Notes under the pieces: generated by a model | What the model saw: only the letters and a program-made list of their open reading frames with translations | Database searches by the model: none | Told to the model about the DNA's origin: nothing | From: an uncultured SAR116 cluster alpha proteobacterium | GTDB taxonomy: Bacteria; Pseudomonadota; Alphaproteobacteria; Puniceispirillales; Marisalimonadaceae | NCBI GenBank assembly: GCA_902590245.1 | Contig: CACIWG010000004.1 | Span: 1 to 64,000, forward strand | Direction: 5' to 3' | DNA length: 64,000 nucleotides | In this document: positions 38,940-47,505 of the stretch, in pieces | How the letters are laid out: every line of letters starts with the position of its first letter | How positions within the stretch are numbered: position 1 is the stretch's first letter | Program-made: the position numbers and the translations under genes

Positions 38940-39923
38940 TTATTTATTTTCATGAAAAAGTTTTGCTTTTTCTACATCCTTTAATATTTGATCTTTTAAC
39001 TCTTCAAAAGAATTAAATTTTTTTTCATCTCTTAAAAAATCTAATACTTCAACTTGTATTCTTTGATCATAAATTTCATTATTTTTGAAATACTCTTCGT
39101 AATTAAGGATATGTGTTTCGAAAAGTTTTTTTTGTCCATCTAATGTAGGTCTAATTCCAAAATTTGTAATTGAAGGCATATGTGTAGAGGTAAAGTCGCT
39201 TCCATTTTGATTCATGATACGTGATCTTGTAAAATAAACTCCGAATTTGGGTTCTAAAGTTTTTAACAATTGTATATTAGCAGTAGCAAATCCAAGCTTT
39301 CTTCCATTTTGATCACCCTTTTGAACTATTCCAGTTAAAGCCCAATTTCGGCCTAAGCAAGATTTTACATATTTAAAATCTAAACTTAAGATTGATTCTC
39401 TAATTACTTCTGAGCTAACTATTTTGTCACTTTCATTTCTATGTAATGTACAAGTTTTAGCCTCAATTTCATATTTTTGAAAAAGTACTTTATTTTCAAA
39501 TGAACCCTCTCTATTTTTTCCAAATCTAAAATTTTCACCTGCGTAAATAGAGTCTACGTTGATTGTATTTTTCAAGATTAATTTAATAAAATTTTCTGGA
39601 CTTAACATTCTCAAATCATCATTAAATTTTATTTTAAAAAAATAATCTATTCCTAAATCATCAAATAATCTTTTTTTCTCTAAAGAATCCGTTAATAAAA
39701 AATTAGATTTTGATTTTAAAAAAAAATCTCTTGGATGAGGATCAAAAGTAATTATTCCAAAAGGTAATTTACGACTAACTGCTTCATTTTTTGTAACTTG
39801 TAAAAGTTTTTGATGCCCTTTATGTAATCCATCAAAATTACCAATTGCTACTACAACTTTAGAATTATTGTCTTTAGTAGAATAAACTTTGTCATTAGAA
39901 ATATTAATATCTATTAATTTCAT
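38940..39923 (-). CDS. ribF: Bifunctional riboflavin kinase/FAD synthetase
   Basis: 327 residues. The N-terminal FAD synthetase domain has the nucleotidyltransferase motif GNFDGLHKGHQKLL and FDPHPRDFF; the C-terminal riboflavin kinase domain has GRKLGFATANIQLL. It makes FMN and FAD from riboflavin. It lies upstream of ileS after a 54-base gap and is divergent from mscS across 89 bases. Both domains look intact. Secure. Confidence 0.95.
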   Translation of the reverse strand: MKLIDINISNDKVYSTKDNNSKVVVAIGNFDGLHKGHQKLLQVTKNEAVSRKLPFGIITFDPHPRDFFLKSKSNFLLTDSLEKKRLFDDLGIDYFFKIKFNDDLRMLSPENFIKLILKNTINVDSIYAGENFRFGKNREGSFENKVLFQKYEIEAKTCTLHRNESDKIVSSEVIRESILSLDFKYVKSCLGRNWALTGIVQKGDQNGRKLGFATANIQLLKTLEPKFGVYFTRSRIMNQNGSDFTSTHMPSITNFGIRPTLDGQKKLFETHILNYEEYFKNNEIYDQRIQVEVLDFLRDEKKFNSFEELKDQILKDVEKAKLFHENK

Positions 39924-40012
39924 TATAAATTACTTGCAAAATTTTTAGTTATTTAAAATATCTTATTATGTATAGTATATAATTATTTGTATTAACTCTT
40001 TTAGGGGAAAAA

Positions 40013-40861
40013 GTGAATAAAAATAATTTTGAGTTAGACATAGATATTTTGAGCAATTTAATTCAGAATTTCGTTGAGATTTCAGTTTCTTATACCGGGC
40101 AAATAATTGGTGCTGCACTAATATTAATTCTTGGATTTTATTTAGCTGGTAAACTTGGAAGAATAGTTAGAAATAATTTAGAAAAATTTAACAAACTAGA
40201 TCCACTAATTGTTCCAATTATTGGTAATGTTGTTAGATATGGCATTATTGTACTGACAATCATTGCGGTACTTAATCAATTTGGTGTTCAAACAACTTCA
40301 ATAATTGCGGTTTTAGGTGCTGCTGGTTTAGCTATTGGCCTAGCTTTACAAGGAACGTTATCAAATGTCGCTGCTGGCGTTATGCTTTTATTGTTAAGAC
40401 CATTCAAGAGTGGTGATTGGGTTGAAACTACAGATATTTCTGGAACAATTAAAGAAGTTGGATTATTTACAACTATTATTAATACTTTTGATAATGTTTT
40501 TGTATCAATCCCAAATTCAAGCATTTGGAATAATACAATAAAAAATCACTCTCATTATGATACTAGAAGAATTGATGTTGATATTGGAATTCATTATGAC
40601 ACTGATCTTGAACTTGCATCTGAAACTCTCTTAAAACTAGCTGAAGATAAAAGAGTTTTAAGAAAACCAAAAGAACCACAATTTCTTGTTATGAGTTATG
40701 ATGATAGTGCAATAACTGTGAGATTAAGATTATACGCAAGTACCAACGATTGGTATAATTTATACACTGACTTGATGAGAAAATTAAAACCTTCACTTGA
40801 TGAAGCAGGAATTGAAATTCCATATCCTCATAGAGTAATTAACAACCCTATCAAAAAATGA
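40013..40861 (+). CDS. Small-conductance mechanosensitive channel (MscS family)
   Basis: 282 residues, short MscS type. Three N-terminal helices end in the pore-lining third helix with the glycine/alanine-rich pattern AVLGAAGLAIGLALQGTLSNVAAG, then the beta domain with LLLLRPFKSGDWVE. The channel opens under membrane tension to release solutes during osmotic downshock. The start is GTG with AGGGGAA 5 bases upstream. A perfect TATAAT box lies at 39978-39983 in the divergent gap with ribF but without a convincing -35 box. The stop overlaps the ChaC gene by 4 bases. Confidence 0.93.
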   Translation: MNKNNFELDIDILSNLIQNFVEISVSYTGQIIGAALILILGFYLAGKLGRIVRNNLEKFNKLDPLIVPIIGNVVRYGIIVLTIIAVLNQFGVQTTSIIAVLGAAGLAIGLALQGTLSNVAAGVMLLLLRPFKSGDWVETTDISGTIKEVGLFTTIINTFDNVFVSIPNSSIWNNTIKNHSHYDTRRIDVDIGIHYDTDLELASETLLKLAEDKRVLRKPKEPQFLVMSYDDSAITVRLRLYASTNDWYNLYTDLMRKLKPSLDEAGIEIPYPHRVINNPIKK

Positions 40862-41538
40862 AAACTACAAAAAAACTAAATGACGGAAAAATAAAACTCA
40901 CAATAAGTAATATCAATGATGGATATATAAGAGAATTTATAAATAAAATTGAAGGAAGTGATAAAGTCTTATCAGATAAAGAACTTATTGAAGAAAGAAA
41001 TAAAATTTTACCTTCTTCTATTCAAAATCTAAATTTATACGTTTTTGCATACGGATCTTTATTATGGAACCCTACTATTGATTTTGAGAAACAAGTTTTA
41101 GGAAAAATATACGGATTTCATAGGAGTTTTTGTATGTTAACAAAACTAGGACGTGGATCATATGAAAATCCAGGCTTAATGTTAGGTCTGGATAAAGGTG
41201 GTTCATGTAAAGGTATATTGTTTAAATTAAATAAAAAAGACGCATTAAAAAATATAGATATTCTTTTCAAAAGAGAAATGGTTACAAAAGCTTATGTACC
41301 AAAATTACTAAATGCTCACCTAAGAAATGGAAGAAGAGTTAAGGCAATAGCTTTTACAGTTGACAAAAATCATAAAAATTATTTTGGAGAAAAATGTTAT
41401 TATAAAAAAATAAATTTAATATCAAAAGCATCAGGTTTTTTAGGAAGCTGTTCAGAATATTTAAAAAATACAGCAAAAAGTTTGCAGGAAGTAAATATTA
41501 GAGATAAAGAAATTTCAAACTTAATGAAAATTTTATAA
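40858..41538 (+). CDS. ChaC-type gamma-glutamylcyclotransferase
   Basis: 226 residues. The substrate-binding loop VFAYGSLLWNP (YGSL motif) and the catalytic glutamate in LFKREMVTKAYVP are both present, together with GFHRSFCM and GYEN-type stretches typical of ChaC. These enzymes degrade glutathione to 5-oxoproline and Cys-Gly in the cytoplasm. The N-terminal 50 residues are extended relative to the core and of unknown role. It starts inside the mscS stop (ATGA) and is followed after 4 bases by the CIA30-domain gene. Confidence 0.9.
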   Translation: MKTTKKLNDGKIKLTISNINDGYIREFINKIEGSDKVLSDKELIEERNKILPSSIQNLNLYVFAYGSLLWNPTIDFEKQVLGKIYGFHRSFCMLTKLGRGSYENPGLMLGLDKGGSCKGILFKLNKKDALKNIDILFKREMVTKAYVPKLLNAHLRNGRRVKAIAFTVDKNHKNYFGEKCYYKKINLISKASGFLGSCSEYLKNTAKSLQEVNIRDKEISNLMKIL

Positions 41539-41542
41539 AATA

Positions 41543-42088
41543 ATGTATAAGAATGTTCTTTTTATTATAGTTATTCTGTCTATGAGTTTTAAATCACATT
41601 CAGAAATTGTTTTTACAGATAAATTCACCACAAATACAAACTGGAAGATGATAACAGATCAGGTTATGGGAGGTATTTCTCAAGGTCAATTTAATTACCA
41701 AAAAATAGGTGATGACAACGCGATAATTTTAACTGGAAGTGTATCTACAAAAAATAATGGTGGTTTTATTCAAATAAGAAGAAATTTAAATAATGTTAAC
41801 TTGAATAAAGTAAAAATAATAACGATTATTGCTAAAGGAAATTATGAGAAATATTTTATACATTTGAGAACAACTTTTACTGTTTTACCGTGGCAATATT
41901 ATCAGTCATCATTTGTGGTTAAAAATAATTTTAAAAGCTTTGTTTTACCATTAAGCGATTTCAAAAGATCTGGATATCTTTTACCAAAAATGATTAACCC
42001 TAACAATATTAAGTCAATTGCAATAGTAGCTTTCGGAAAAGACTATAATGCAGAATTAATTGTTAAAGAAGTAAGTTTTGTAAAGTAA
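41543..42088 (+). CDS. Exported CIA30-domain protein
   Basis: 181 residues. A short hydrophobic signal-like segment (residues about 3-20) is followed by the CIA30/NDUFAF1-type domain: WKMITDQVMGGISQGQF near residue 34, then GGFIQIRRNLNN and LPLSDFKRSGYL. The eukaryotic relative helps assemble mitochondrial complex I; bacterial members are uncharacterised and have a carbohydrate-binding-like galactose-binding fold. An exported location would not fit a complex I assembly role at the cytoplasmic side. It is last in mscS-chaC-CIA30 and converges on the M20 gene with a 13-base gap. Confidence 0.85.
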   Translation: MYKNVLFIIVILSMSFKSHSEIVFTDKFTTNTNWKMITDQVMGGISQGQFNYQKIGDDNAIILTGSVSTKNNGGFIQIRRNLNNVNLNKVKIITIIAKGNYEKYFIHLRTTFTVLPWQYYQSSFVVKNNFKSFVLPLSDFKRSGYLLPKMINPNNIKSIAIVAFGKDYNAELIVKEVSFVK

Positions 42089-42101
42089 TTTTATAAAGTT
42101 A

Positions 42102-43361
42102 CTATATTATTTCATTAAAGTTATCTTTTAAGTCTAAAATACTTTTTAAAATCACGTCAGAACCTTTTTGAATATTAATACTTTTTGTAAATTCCTCTGG
42201 GCAATGACTTATGCCATTTCGACATGGAATAAATATTATTGATGCTTTTGAAACTTTTGCTAAATGAGCTGTATCATGTCCAGCTCCACTATCCATCAAC
42301 ATAAATGATAAGTTTAAGTCATTTGCTGATTTTTTTAAACTTTCATTTAAAGTTTTGTTCATTTCTGTGTAAGGAGAATTCATAAGATCTTGAAAATTAA
42401 TTTTTAAATTTTCCAATTTTTTTAATTTTATAATTTCTTTGTTTAATTGATTAAAAAAAAAATCCCTTGATGTTTCATTTACAACTCGTAAATCAATTAT
42501 GAATTCTACATCAGAAGGTATAATCGTCACATAATTTGGAGAGACTTCAATTTTCCCGACTGTTGCAACAAAATGTCTATTATCTTTTTGTGAGATTTCT
42601 TTTGCTAACTTATTGATAAATATTACCAATTTAGATGCCACAACTAGAGCATCTTTTCTATTTTCCATCAAAGTTGTCCCGCTATGTCCAGCTTGACCTT
42701 CAATTAAAATTTTATGTCTTGAGATGTTAGGCATCGATTCTACTACCCCAATATCAATTCCTTTATTTTCTAGAGTAGTCCCTTGTTCTATGTGAAGTTC
42801 AAAACATGCTAAAACATTTTGAAATTGATTTGATAATTTATCAATCTTTTTAGTATTACCTCCAATTCTATCAATTTCATCTTTTAACATTATTCCTTTA
42901 GAATTTTTACTATTAAGCATTTTTTCACTTAAAGCACCACATATTCCCCTAGAACCAATACAAGACATGTTCCAATCATTGAGTTCTTCACCTAAATAAT
43001 CATAAATTTCAATGTCAAAGGGTAAATCTATATTTTTATCTGACAAAAATTTTATGATAGCAAGACCCGAAATAACTCCTGCAATTCCATCATACTTTCC
43101 ACCATAAGCTACTGTATCTATATGAGATCCAATTAATATTTTTTTAGAGGCATTAGTACTTGATTTGTAGATACCAACTAAATTACCTGCATCATCTACT
43201 TTAGTAATTAAATTAAGTTCTTTAAATTTTTGAGTTAACCAAGCCCTACCTTGAATGAATTCTTCACTAAAAACTAATCGTGTAAAAGGTCTATCTTTTT
43301 CTGTGCAGCTTGCTAACTGAGAAATACATTCATCAATGAAATTTAGATCAACGAAATTCAT
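42102..43361 (-). CDS. M20-family amidohydrolase (N-carbamoylase/allantoate amidohydrolase type)
   Basis: 419 residues. Binuclear metal peptidase-fold enzyme; metal-ligand stretches GSHIDTVAYGGKYDG, DYLGEELNDW and FELHIEQGTTLE are clear, as is the dimerisation-domain HSGTTLMENRKDAL. This subfamily cleaves N-carbamoyl amino acids, ureidoglycine or allantoate, releasing ammonia. No other hydantoin or allantoin genes are nearby, so the substrate is open. Transcription runs from the tRNA-Leu side, 34 bases upstream, and converges on the CIA30 gene. Confidence 0.88.
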   Translation of the reverse strand: MNFVDLNFIDECISQLASCTEKDRPFTRLVFSEEFIQGRAWLTQKFKELNLITKVDDAGNLVGIYKSSTNASKKILIGSHIDTVAYGGKYDGIAGVISGLAIIKFLSDKNIDLPFDIEIYDYLGEELNDWNMSCIGSRGICGALSEKMLNSKNSKGIMLKDEIDRIGGNTKKIDKLSNQFQNVLACFELHIEQGTTLENKGIDIGVVESMPNISRHKILIEGQAGHSGTTLMENRKDALVVASKLVIFINKLAKEISQKDNRHFVATVGKIEVSPNYVTIIPSDVEFIIDLRVVNETSRDFFFNQLNKEIIKLKKLENLKINFQDLMNSPYTEMNKTLNESLKKSANDLNLSFMLMDSGAGHDTAHLAKVSKASIIFIPCRNGISHCPEEFTKSINIQKGSDVILKSILDLKDNFNEII

Positions 43362-43395
43362 ATTAAAAAAATTAATGTTAGTTTAATTTAGTTTT

Positions 43396-43480
43396 TGGTA
43401 GGGATACCCGGAATCGAACCGGGAAGCCTTTCGGCACTGGTTTTTGAGACCAGCGTGTTTACCTATTTCACCATATCCCC
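43396..43480 (-). tRNA. tRNA-Leu (anticodon CAA), CCA encoded
   Basis: The minus strand folds as a class II tRNA. The acceptor stem starts GGGGATA and pairs with TATCCCT (one G-U pair), followed by discriminator A and an encoded CCA (43396-43398). The anticodon stem CTGGT/ACCAG closes the loop CTCAAAA, giving anticodon CAA at 43444-43446, reading UUG. A long variable arm (TGCCGAAAGGC) and the T arm CCCGGTTCGATTCCGGG complete the leucine tRNA pattern. Confidence 0.95.
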
Positions 43481-43501
43481 AAACAAAATTCTTTAATTAG
43501 T

Positions 43502-43531
43502 GTTATATTAGTATAATTATATTAATGTGAA
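43502..43531 (-). promoter_or_regulatory. Candidate tRNA-Leu promoter
   Basis: On the minus strand TTCACA (43526-43531) and TATAAC (43502-43507) are 18 bases apart, each matching five of six consensus bases. Transcription would start near 43495, about 15 bases before the tRNA. The -35 box overlaps the GTG start of the divergent YqaA-type gene. AT-rich context makes this tentative. Confidence 0.4.
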
Positions 43532-44123
43532 AACTAAAATTAAAATATTAGACATCTCTTTTTTTGAAAAATTAATTGAAAAATCTAAATCAAGGTATGC
43601 AAGGACATTGCTCTATTTTGTTTCCTTTATTGAAGCTATTTTTTTTCCCATTCCGGTTGATCCTTTATTAGCAATTTTAGTTTTAAATAATAAAGAAAAA
43701 TATATTCAATTAACTATTTTTTGTACATTAGCTTCTGTACTCGGCGGAATAATTGGTTGGTTTTTAGGATATATAGTAGGAGAAGAAATTGAAGAACTGT
43801 TTACTGTCATTCCATGGATAAAAAATGATAGTTTTGATGCTGTAAAAGCTGCTTTTGATGAAAACGGTATTTTAATTATATTTTTAGGAGCATTTACACC
43901 TTTGCCATTTAAAATCATTTCAGTAATTAGTGGAGTTTTTCATGTTAACATTTTAGCTTTTTTTATTATGTCTTTAATTGGAAGAGGATTAAGATTTTAT
44001 TTGGTCAGTTTGATTGTTAAAAATTTTGGTGATAGAGGTATTTATCTTTTAAAGAAACACACTTTTATACTTACATCTTTAACCGGATTAATTCTTATTC
44101 TATTATATGTACTATTTATTTGA
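43527..44123 (+). CDS. YqaA/DedA-like (SNARE-associated/VTT) membrane protein
   Basis: 198 residues, about five membrane helices. The stretch FVSFIEAIFFPIPVDPLLAILVLNNKEK and the later GGIIGWFLGYIVG and GAFTPLPFKIISVISGVF match the YqaA branch of the DedA/VTT superfamily, some members of which scramble or translocate lipids; its own role is unproven. The start is GTG because no later methionine precedes the conserved core. The end overlaps dsbB by 4 bases (ATGA). It heads a dsbB-coq7 operon. Confidence 0.85.
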   Translation: MKTKIKILDISFFEKLIEKSKSRYARTLLYFVSFIEAIFFPIPVDPLLAILVLNNKEKYIQLTIFCTLASVLGGIIGWFLGYIVGEEIEELFTVIPWIKNDSFDAVKAAFDENGILIIFLGAFTPLPFKIISVISGVFHVNILAFFIMSLIGRGLRFYLVSLIVKNFGDRGIYLLKKHTFILTSLTGLILILLYVLFI

Positions 44124-44620
44124 AAATGAAAACTATATCTAATAACTTAACCGCAATATTATCTTCATGTCTATCTTTAGCTTTACTTATTGGTGCATTT
44201 TTTTTAGAAATTTATCTTTCTCTTATACCTTGTGATTTATGTATTAAACAAAGGATAGTTCACGTATCTATTTTAATTTTAAGTTTAATTCTACTAGTTT
44301 TCCCCATATATACATTTTCTAAATTGAAGTTCACTATGTTAACAATTTTAAATTTACTTTGGTTAGGTAGTTCTTCTTTAGCTTTTTATCACTTTGGTAT
44401 TGAAAATAAACTTTGGCAAGGGTTTTCAGAATGTAGCTCAAATTTAACATTTAATGAAAATACTTTAGAACAATTATTATCAAAAAGTCCTATTAGATGT
44501 GACGAAACACAATTTGAACTGCTTAATATTAGTTTAGCTGGATGGAATGGAATTTTATCTGTAATTATCTTTATTATTTTATCATACCTATTATATAAAA
44601 ATTATAAGGAGGCAAGATGA
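44120..44620 (+). CDS. dsbB: Disulfide bond formation protein B
   Basis: 166 residues with four membrane helices. DsbB reoxidises DsbA by passing electrons to ubiquinone. The first redox pair is in LIPCDLCIKQR (CxxC, residues about 33-36), and the second periplasmic cysteine pair is in FSECSS and PIRCDET. It overlaps the YqaA-type gene at the start and coq7 at the end, and the coq7 ribosome-binding site (AAGGAGG) lies within its last codons. Secure. Confidence 0.92.
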   Translation: MKMKTISNNLTAILSSCLSLALLIGAFFLEIYLSLIPCDLCIKQRIVHVSILILSLILLVFPIYTFSKLKFTMLTILNLLWLGSSSLAFYHFGIENKLWQGFSECSSNLTFNENTLEQLLSKSPIRCDETQFELLNISLAGWNGILSVIIFIILSYLLYKNYKEAR

Positions 44621-45129
44621 AGAATAAAATAGATAAAATTTTACGTGTTGATCATGCTGGTGAAGTTGGTGCAGCCAAAATATATGAGGGTCAATTAAAG
44701 GTATTAGGAAAAACTGACGTTGGTCCAATGATAAAACATATGAAAGATCAGGAAAAAGAACATCTAGACACCTTTCATTACCTTTTAAATAAACATGAAG
44801 TTAGACCAACTATAATGTTACCAATTTGGAACCTTGCTGGGTACGGATTAGGTGTGATTTCTGCAGCAATGGGCAAAAAAGCTGCAATGGCCTGTACAAT
44901 TGCTGTTGAAGAAGTAATTGGGAAACATTATGAAAGACAAGCAAATCAATTAACAGAAAAAAAATATCAAAATCTTAAAAAAAAGCTTCTTAAGTTTAGA
45001 GATGACGAATTGGAACACAAGGACATTGCAATTGAACATGATGGACAAGAAACTCCTGGATATAAACTTTTAAAATTTGTTGTTCAATCTGGATGTAAAG
45101 CAGCAATTAAAATTTCAGAAAAGATTTAA
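44617..45129 (+). CDS. coq7: Coq7-type ubiquinone biosynthesis hydroxylase
   Basis: 170 residues, a di-iron monooxygenase that hydroxylates demethoxyubiquinone. The iron ligands appear as ILRVDHAGEVGAAKIYEGQ, then KEHLDTFH, IAVEEVIGKHYERQ and DELEHKDIAIEHDG, the full EXXH pattern. Alphaproteobacteria commonly use Coq7 in place of the flavin enzyme UbiF. A perfect AAGGAGG site stands 5 bases upstream. It shares an ATGA overlap with dsbB and overlaps the convergent HNH gene by 4 bases. Secure. Confidence 0.95.
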   Translation: MKNKIDKILRVDHAGEVGAAKIYEGQLKVLGKTDVGPMIKHMKDQEKEHLDTFHYLLNKHEVRPTIMLPIWNLAGYGLGVISAAMGKKAAMACTIAVEEVIGKHYERQANQLTEKKYQNLKKKLLKFRDDELEHKDIAIEHDGQETPGYKLLKFVVQSGCKAAIKISEKI

Positions 45130-45680
45130 TTTTTTATAAGTTCAGTATCCCAATACAAGAAATCCATCCAAGTTTCATGTAAAAAATTTGGTGGAAATAA
45201 TCTACCATTATTCTTTAATACAGTTTCAGATGGGATATATGGCTGAATCTTTAATTTTAATCCAGAATTCTTCAGAGATTTATTTGCTTTTTTAAAATTA
45301 CAACTTCTACAAGCTGAAACTACATTCATCCAATTAGTTTTTCCTCCATGTGATCTAGGTATTATGTGATCAAAAGTTAAATCTTTAATTTTTTTCTTAA
45401 TTCCACAATATTGACATGTACATTTGTCTCTTAAAAATACGTTGAACCTTGTAAAAGCCGGATCTTTTTTTGCTGAAATATATTCCTTCAAAGCGATTAC
45501 ACTAGGTAACTTAAGAGAAAATGTTGGGGAATTTATAACTTGATCATATTCTGCAACAATATCAACTCTTTTCAAAAAAACTGCCTTTACAGAATCTTGC
45601 CATGACCATAAAGAAAGTGGATAATAACTTAATGGTTGGTAATCTGCGTTTAATACAAGAGTAGGTGAGAAATTAAGCAT
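45126..45680 (-). CDS. HNH endonuclease family protein
   Basis: 184 residues. The zinc-finger HNH core is clear: CTCQYCGIKK, LTFDHIIPRSHGG and VVSACRSCNFKKANKSL. The N-terminus LVLNADYQPLSYYPLSLWSW is the conserved front of a common bacterial HNH group that is often encoded as a single gene; its role (restriction, repair or other) is unknown. A longer frame starts at 45704, but the conserved part begins at the ATG at 45680. It is 45 bases from the esterase gene and converges on coq7 with a 4-base overlap. Confidence 0.88.
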   Translation of the reverse strand: MLNFSPTLVLNADYQPLSYYPLSLWSWQDSVKAVFLKRVDIVAEYDQVINSPTFSLKLPSVIALKEYISAKKDPAFTRFNVFLRDKCTCQYCGIKKKIKDLTFDHIIPRSHGGKTNWMNVVSACRSCNFKKANKSLKNSGLKLKIQPYIPSETVLKNNGRLFPPNFLHETWMDFLYWDTELIKN

Positions 45681-45749
45681 AATTGTACTTAATCTTAAAA
45701 GCAAATTTTCAGTCTTTACAACAATTATTTTAGTTTTGTTAAATCTATT

Positions 45750-46412
45750 TTAGAATTTGACTATTTTTTTTACAAACTCCATTCCAGCAGAAATACCATC
45801 TGGGTCTATGCCATGTCCTAATCCTGGCCTGTTAACTGCTTTAACTTCAAATCCAATTTCAGTAAGTAATTTTTTTGCGTTTTCTAGAGAATTAAATGGA
45901 ACAATATCATCTTCTTCTCCGTGAACTAATAAAACTGGTGTTGAAGAATTTTTATGTATATTTTTATCAATTAAATGCTTTGAAGCATCAATGTTTTCTT
46001 GAGAAGTTCCTCCCGAATAACCAATAATTCCTAAAAAATTGTACTTACTTAATAATAAACTTTGGATGCTCATCATTGCTCCTTGTGAAAAACCAATTAA
46101 TAAGACATTTTCAAATTTTAAATTTTCTTTGTCACATTCTTGTTTTATTAAAGTTAATAATTCATAAGATGCATTTATTGCACCATTTGGGATTTCTTCT
46201 ATAGAAAACCATTCTTTACCTGTTGGTGACATTTTGCAATCAAAAGGAGCATCAGGAGAGATAAATTTTGCGTTAGGTAAAACCATTGAGAATGGTGATG
46301 AAAGATCTATAAGATCTGCACCATCAGCACCATATCCATGCAGCAAAAAAACTATTTGTTTAGGAGATATATCTATAATTGGTGATTTCGTATGAATTTT
46401 TCTTTCTTGCAT
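45750..46412 (-). CDS. Alpha/beta-hydrolase carboxylesterase (phospholipase/carboxylesterase family)
   Basis: 220 residues. The nucleophile elbow is GFSQGAMMSIQ, the N-terminal oxyanion loop is LLHGYGADGADLI, and the acid and histidine are in LLVHGEEDDIVPF and RPGLGHGIDPDG. This matches the acyl-protein thioesterase/EstB family, which hydrolyses short esters or acyl thioesters in the cytoplasm; the substrate cannot be told. It is divergent from moaA across 81 bases. Confidence 0.9.
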   Translation of the reverse strand: MQERKIHTKSPIIDISPKQIVFLLHGYGADGADLIDLSSPFSMVLPNAKFISPDAPFDCKMSPTGKEWFSIEEIPNGAINASYELLTLIKQECDKENLKFENVLLIGFSQGAMMSIQSLLLSKYNFLGIIGYSGGTSQENIDASKHLIDKNIHKNSSTPVLLVHGEEDDIVPFNSLENAKKLLTEIGFEVKAVNRPGLGHGIDPDGISAGMEFVKKIVKF

Positions 46413-46493
46413 ATTTAATTATTTGTATAGTTATAATATTAATAGTTTATCGAGTTAGATTAAATTATTTTTTTGTTAATTAAAGGATAAATT

Positions 46494-47492
46494 GTGTCAA
46501 ATCAATTAATTGATCCATTTGGAAGAGTAATAAATTATTTGAGGGTGTCAGTAACTGATAGGTGTGATTTTAGATGTACTTACTGTATGTCTGAAAATAT
46601 GACTTTTCTACCCAAAAAAGATATTCTCTCTTTAGAAGAATTAGAAACTATCTGTAACGTATTTATAAAACTTGGAACAAGAAAAATTAGACTTACTGGT
46701 GGTGAACCATTAGTTAGAAAAGGAATATTAAATTTAATCCAAAAATTAGGGAAAAAAATTGGTAGTGGTTTAGATGAATTGACTATAACAACTAACGGAA
46801 GTCAATTGGAAAAATACGCAGAATTTTTAAAAGAAAATGGAGTGAACAGAGTAAATGTCTCACTTGATCATTTAGATGCTGGTAAATTTAGAGAAATTAC
46901 TAGATGGGGAGATTTAAACAAAGTATTAGCTGGAATTAAAAAAGCAAAAAGTGTTGGAATTAAAGTTAAAATTAATACAGTTGCTCTTAAAGATTTTAAT
47001 GAAAATAATATTCTAGAAATGATAGAATGGTGTTCTTCAAATGAATGTGACATGACATTAATAGAAGTAATGCCAATGGGAGACATTGGAAGTGAAAATA
47101 GATTTAATCAATATTTGCCATTATCAGAAGTAAAGGAAACACTATCTAAATCATTTGTATTAACAAATATCCCTAAAAAAACTGGTGGCCCAGCTAAGTA
47201 TTACAAAATAGAAGGTAAAAAAATTGATTTAGGATTTATAACGCCATTAACTCATAATTTCTGTGAAAGTTGTAATAGAGTAAGATTAACATGTACTGGA
47301 ATTTTATATATGTGTTTGGGTCAAGATGATAATGTGAACTTAAAAGATATTTTAAGAAATAAAGGCTCCTCCTATCTAGAGAAAAGTCTTTTAAATGCTA
47401 TTTCACAAAAACCTAAAGGACATGACTTCAATATCTCCAAAACTGGAATTAATATATCCTCTAATAGACATATGTCCGTAACTGGCGGTTAA
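46494..47492 (+). CDS. moaA: GTP 3',8-cyclase (molybdenum cofactor biosynthesis)
   Basis: 332 residues, radical SAM enzyme of the first step of molybdopterin synthesis. The N-terminal cluster motif is DRCDFRCTYCM, followed by RLTGGEPLVRKG, and the second cluster cysteines are in FCESCNRVRLTC with a further cysteine 14 residues later. The start is GTG with AAAGGAT upstream. It is 13 bases from the P1 peptidase gene. The other moa genes are not in this window, but an XdhC/MobA pair at 53 kb also points to molybdenum enzymes. Secure. Confidence 0.94.
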   Translation: MSNQLIDPFGRVINYLRVSVTDRCDFRCTYCMSENMTFLPKKDILSLEELETICNVFIKLGTRKIRLTGGEPLVRKGILNLIQKLGKKIGSGLDELTITTNGSQLEKYAEFLKENGVNRVNVSLDHLDAGKFREITRWGDLNKVLAGIKKAKSVGIKVKINTVALKDFNENNILEMIEWCSSNECDMTLIEVMPMGDIGSENRFNQYLPLSEVKETLSKSFVLTNIPKKTGGPAKYYKIEGKKIDLGFITPLTHNFCESCNRVRLTCTGILYMCLGQDDNVNLKDILRNKGSSYLEKSLLNAISQKPKGHDFNISKTGINISSNRHMSVTGG

Positions 47493-47505
47493 AAGTAAAA
47501 CTTAA

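Noticed and set aside
42088-42112. Short inverted repeat AGTAA/TTACT between the CIA30 and M20 genes
   Set aside because: Only five A-T-rich pairs and a long loop; likely chance.
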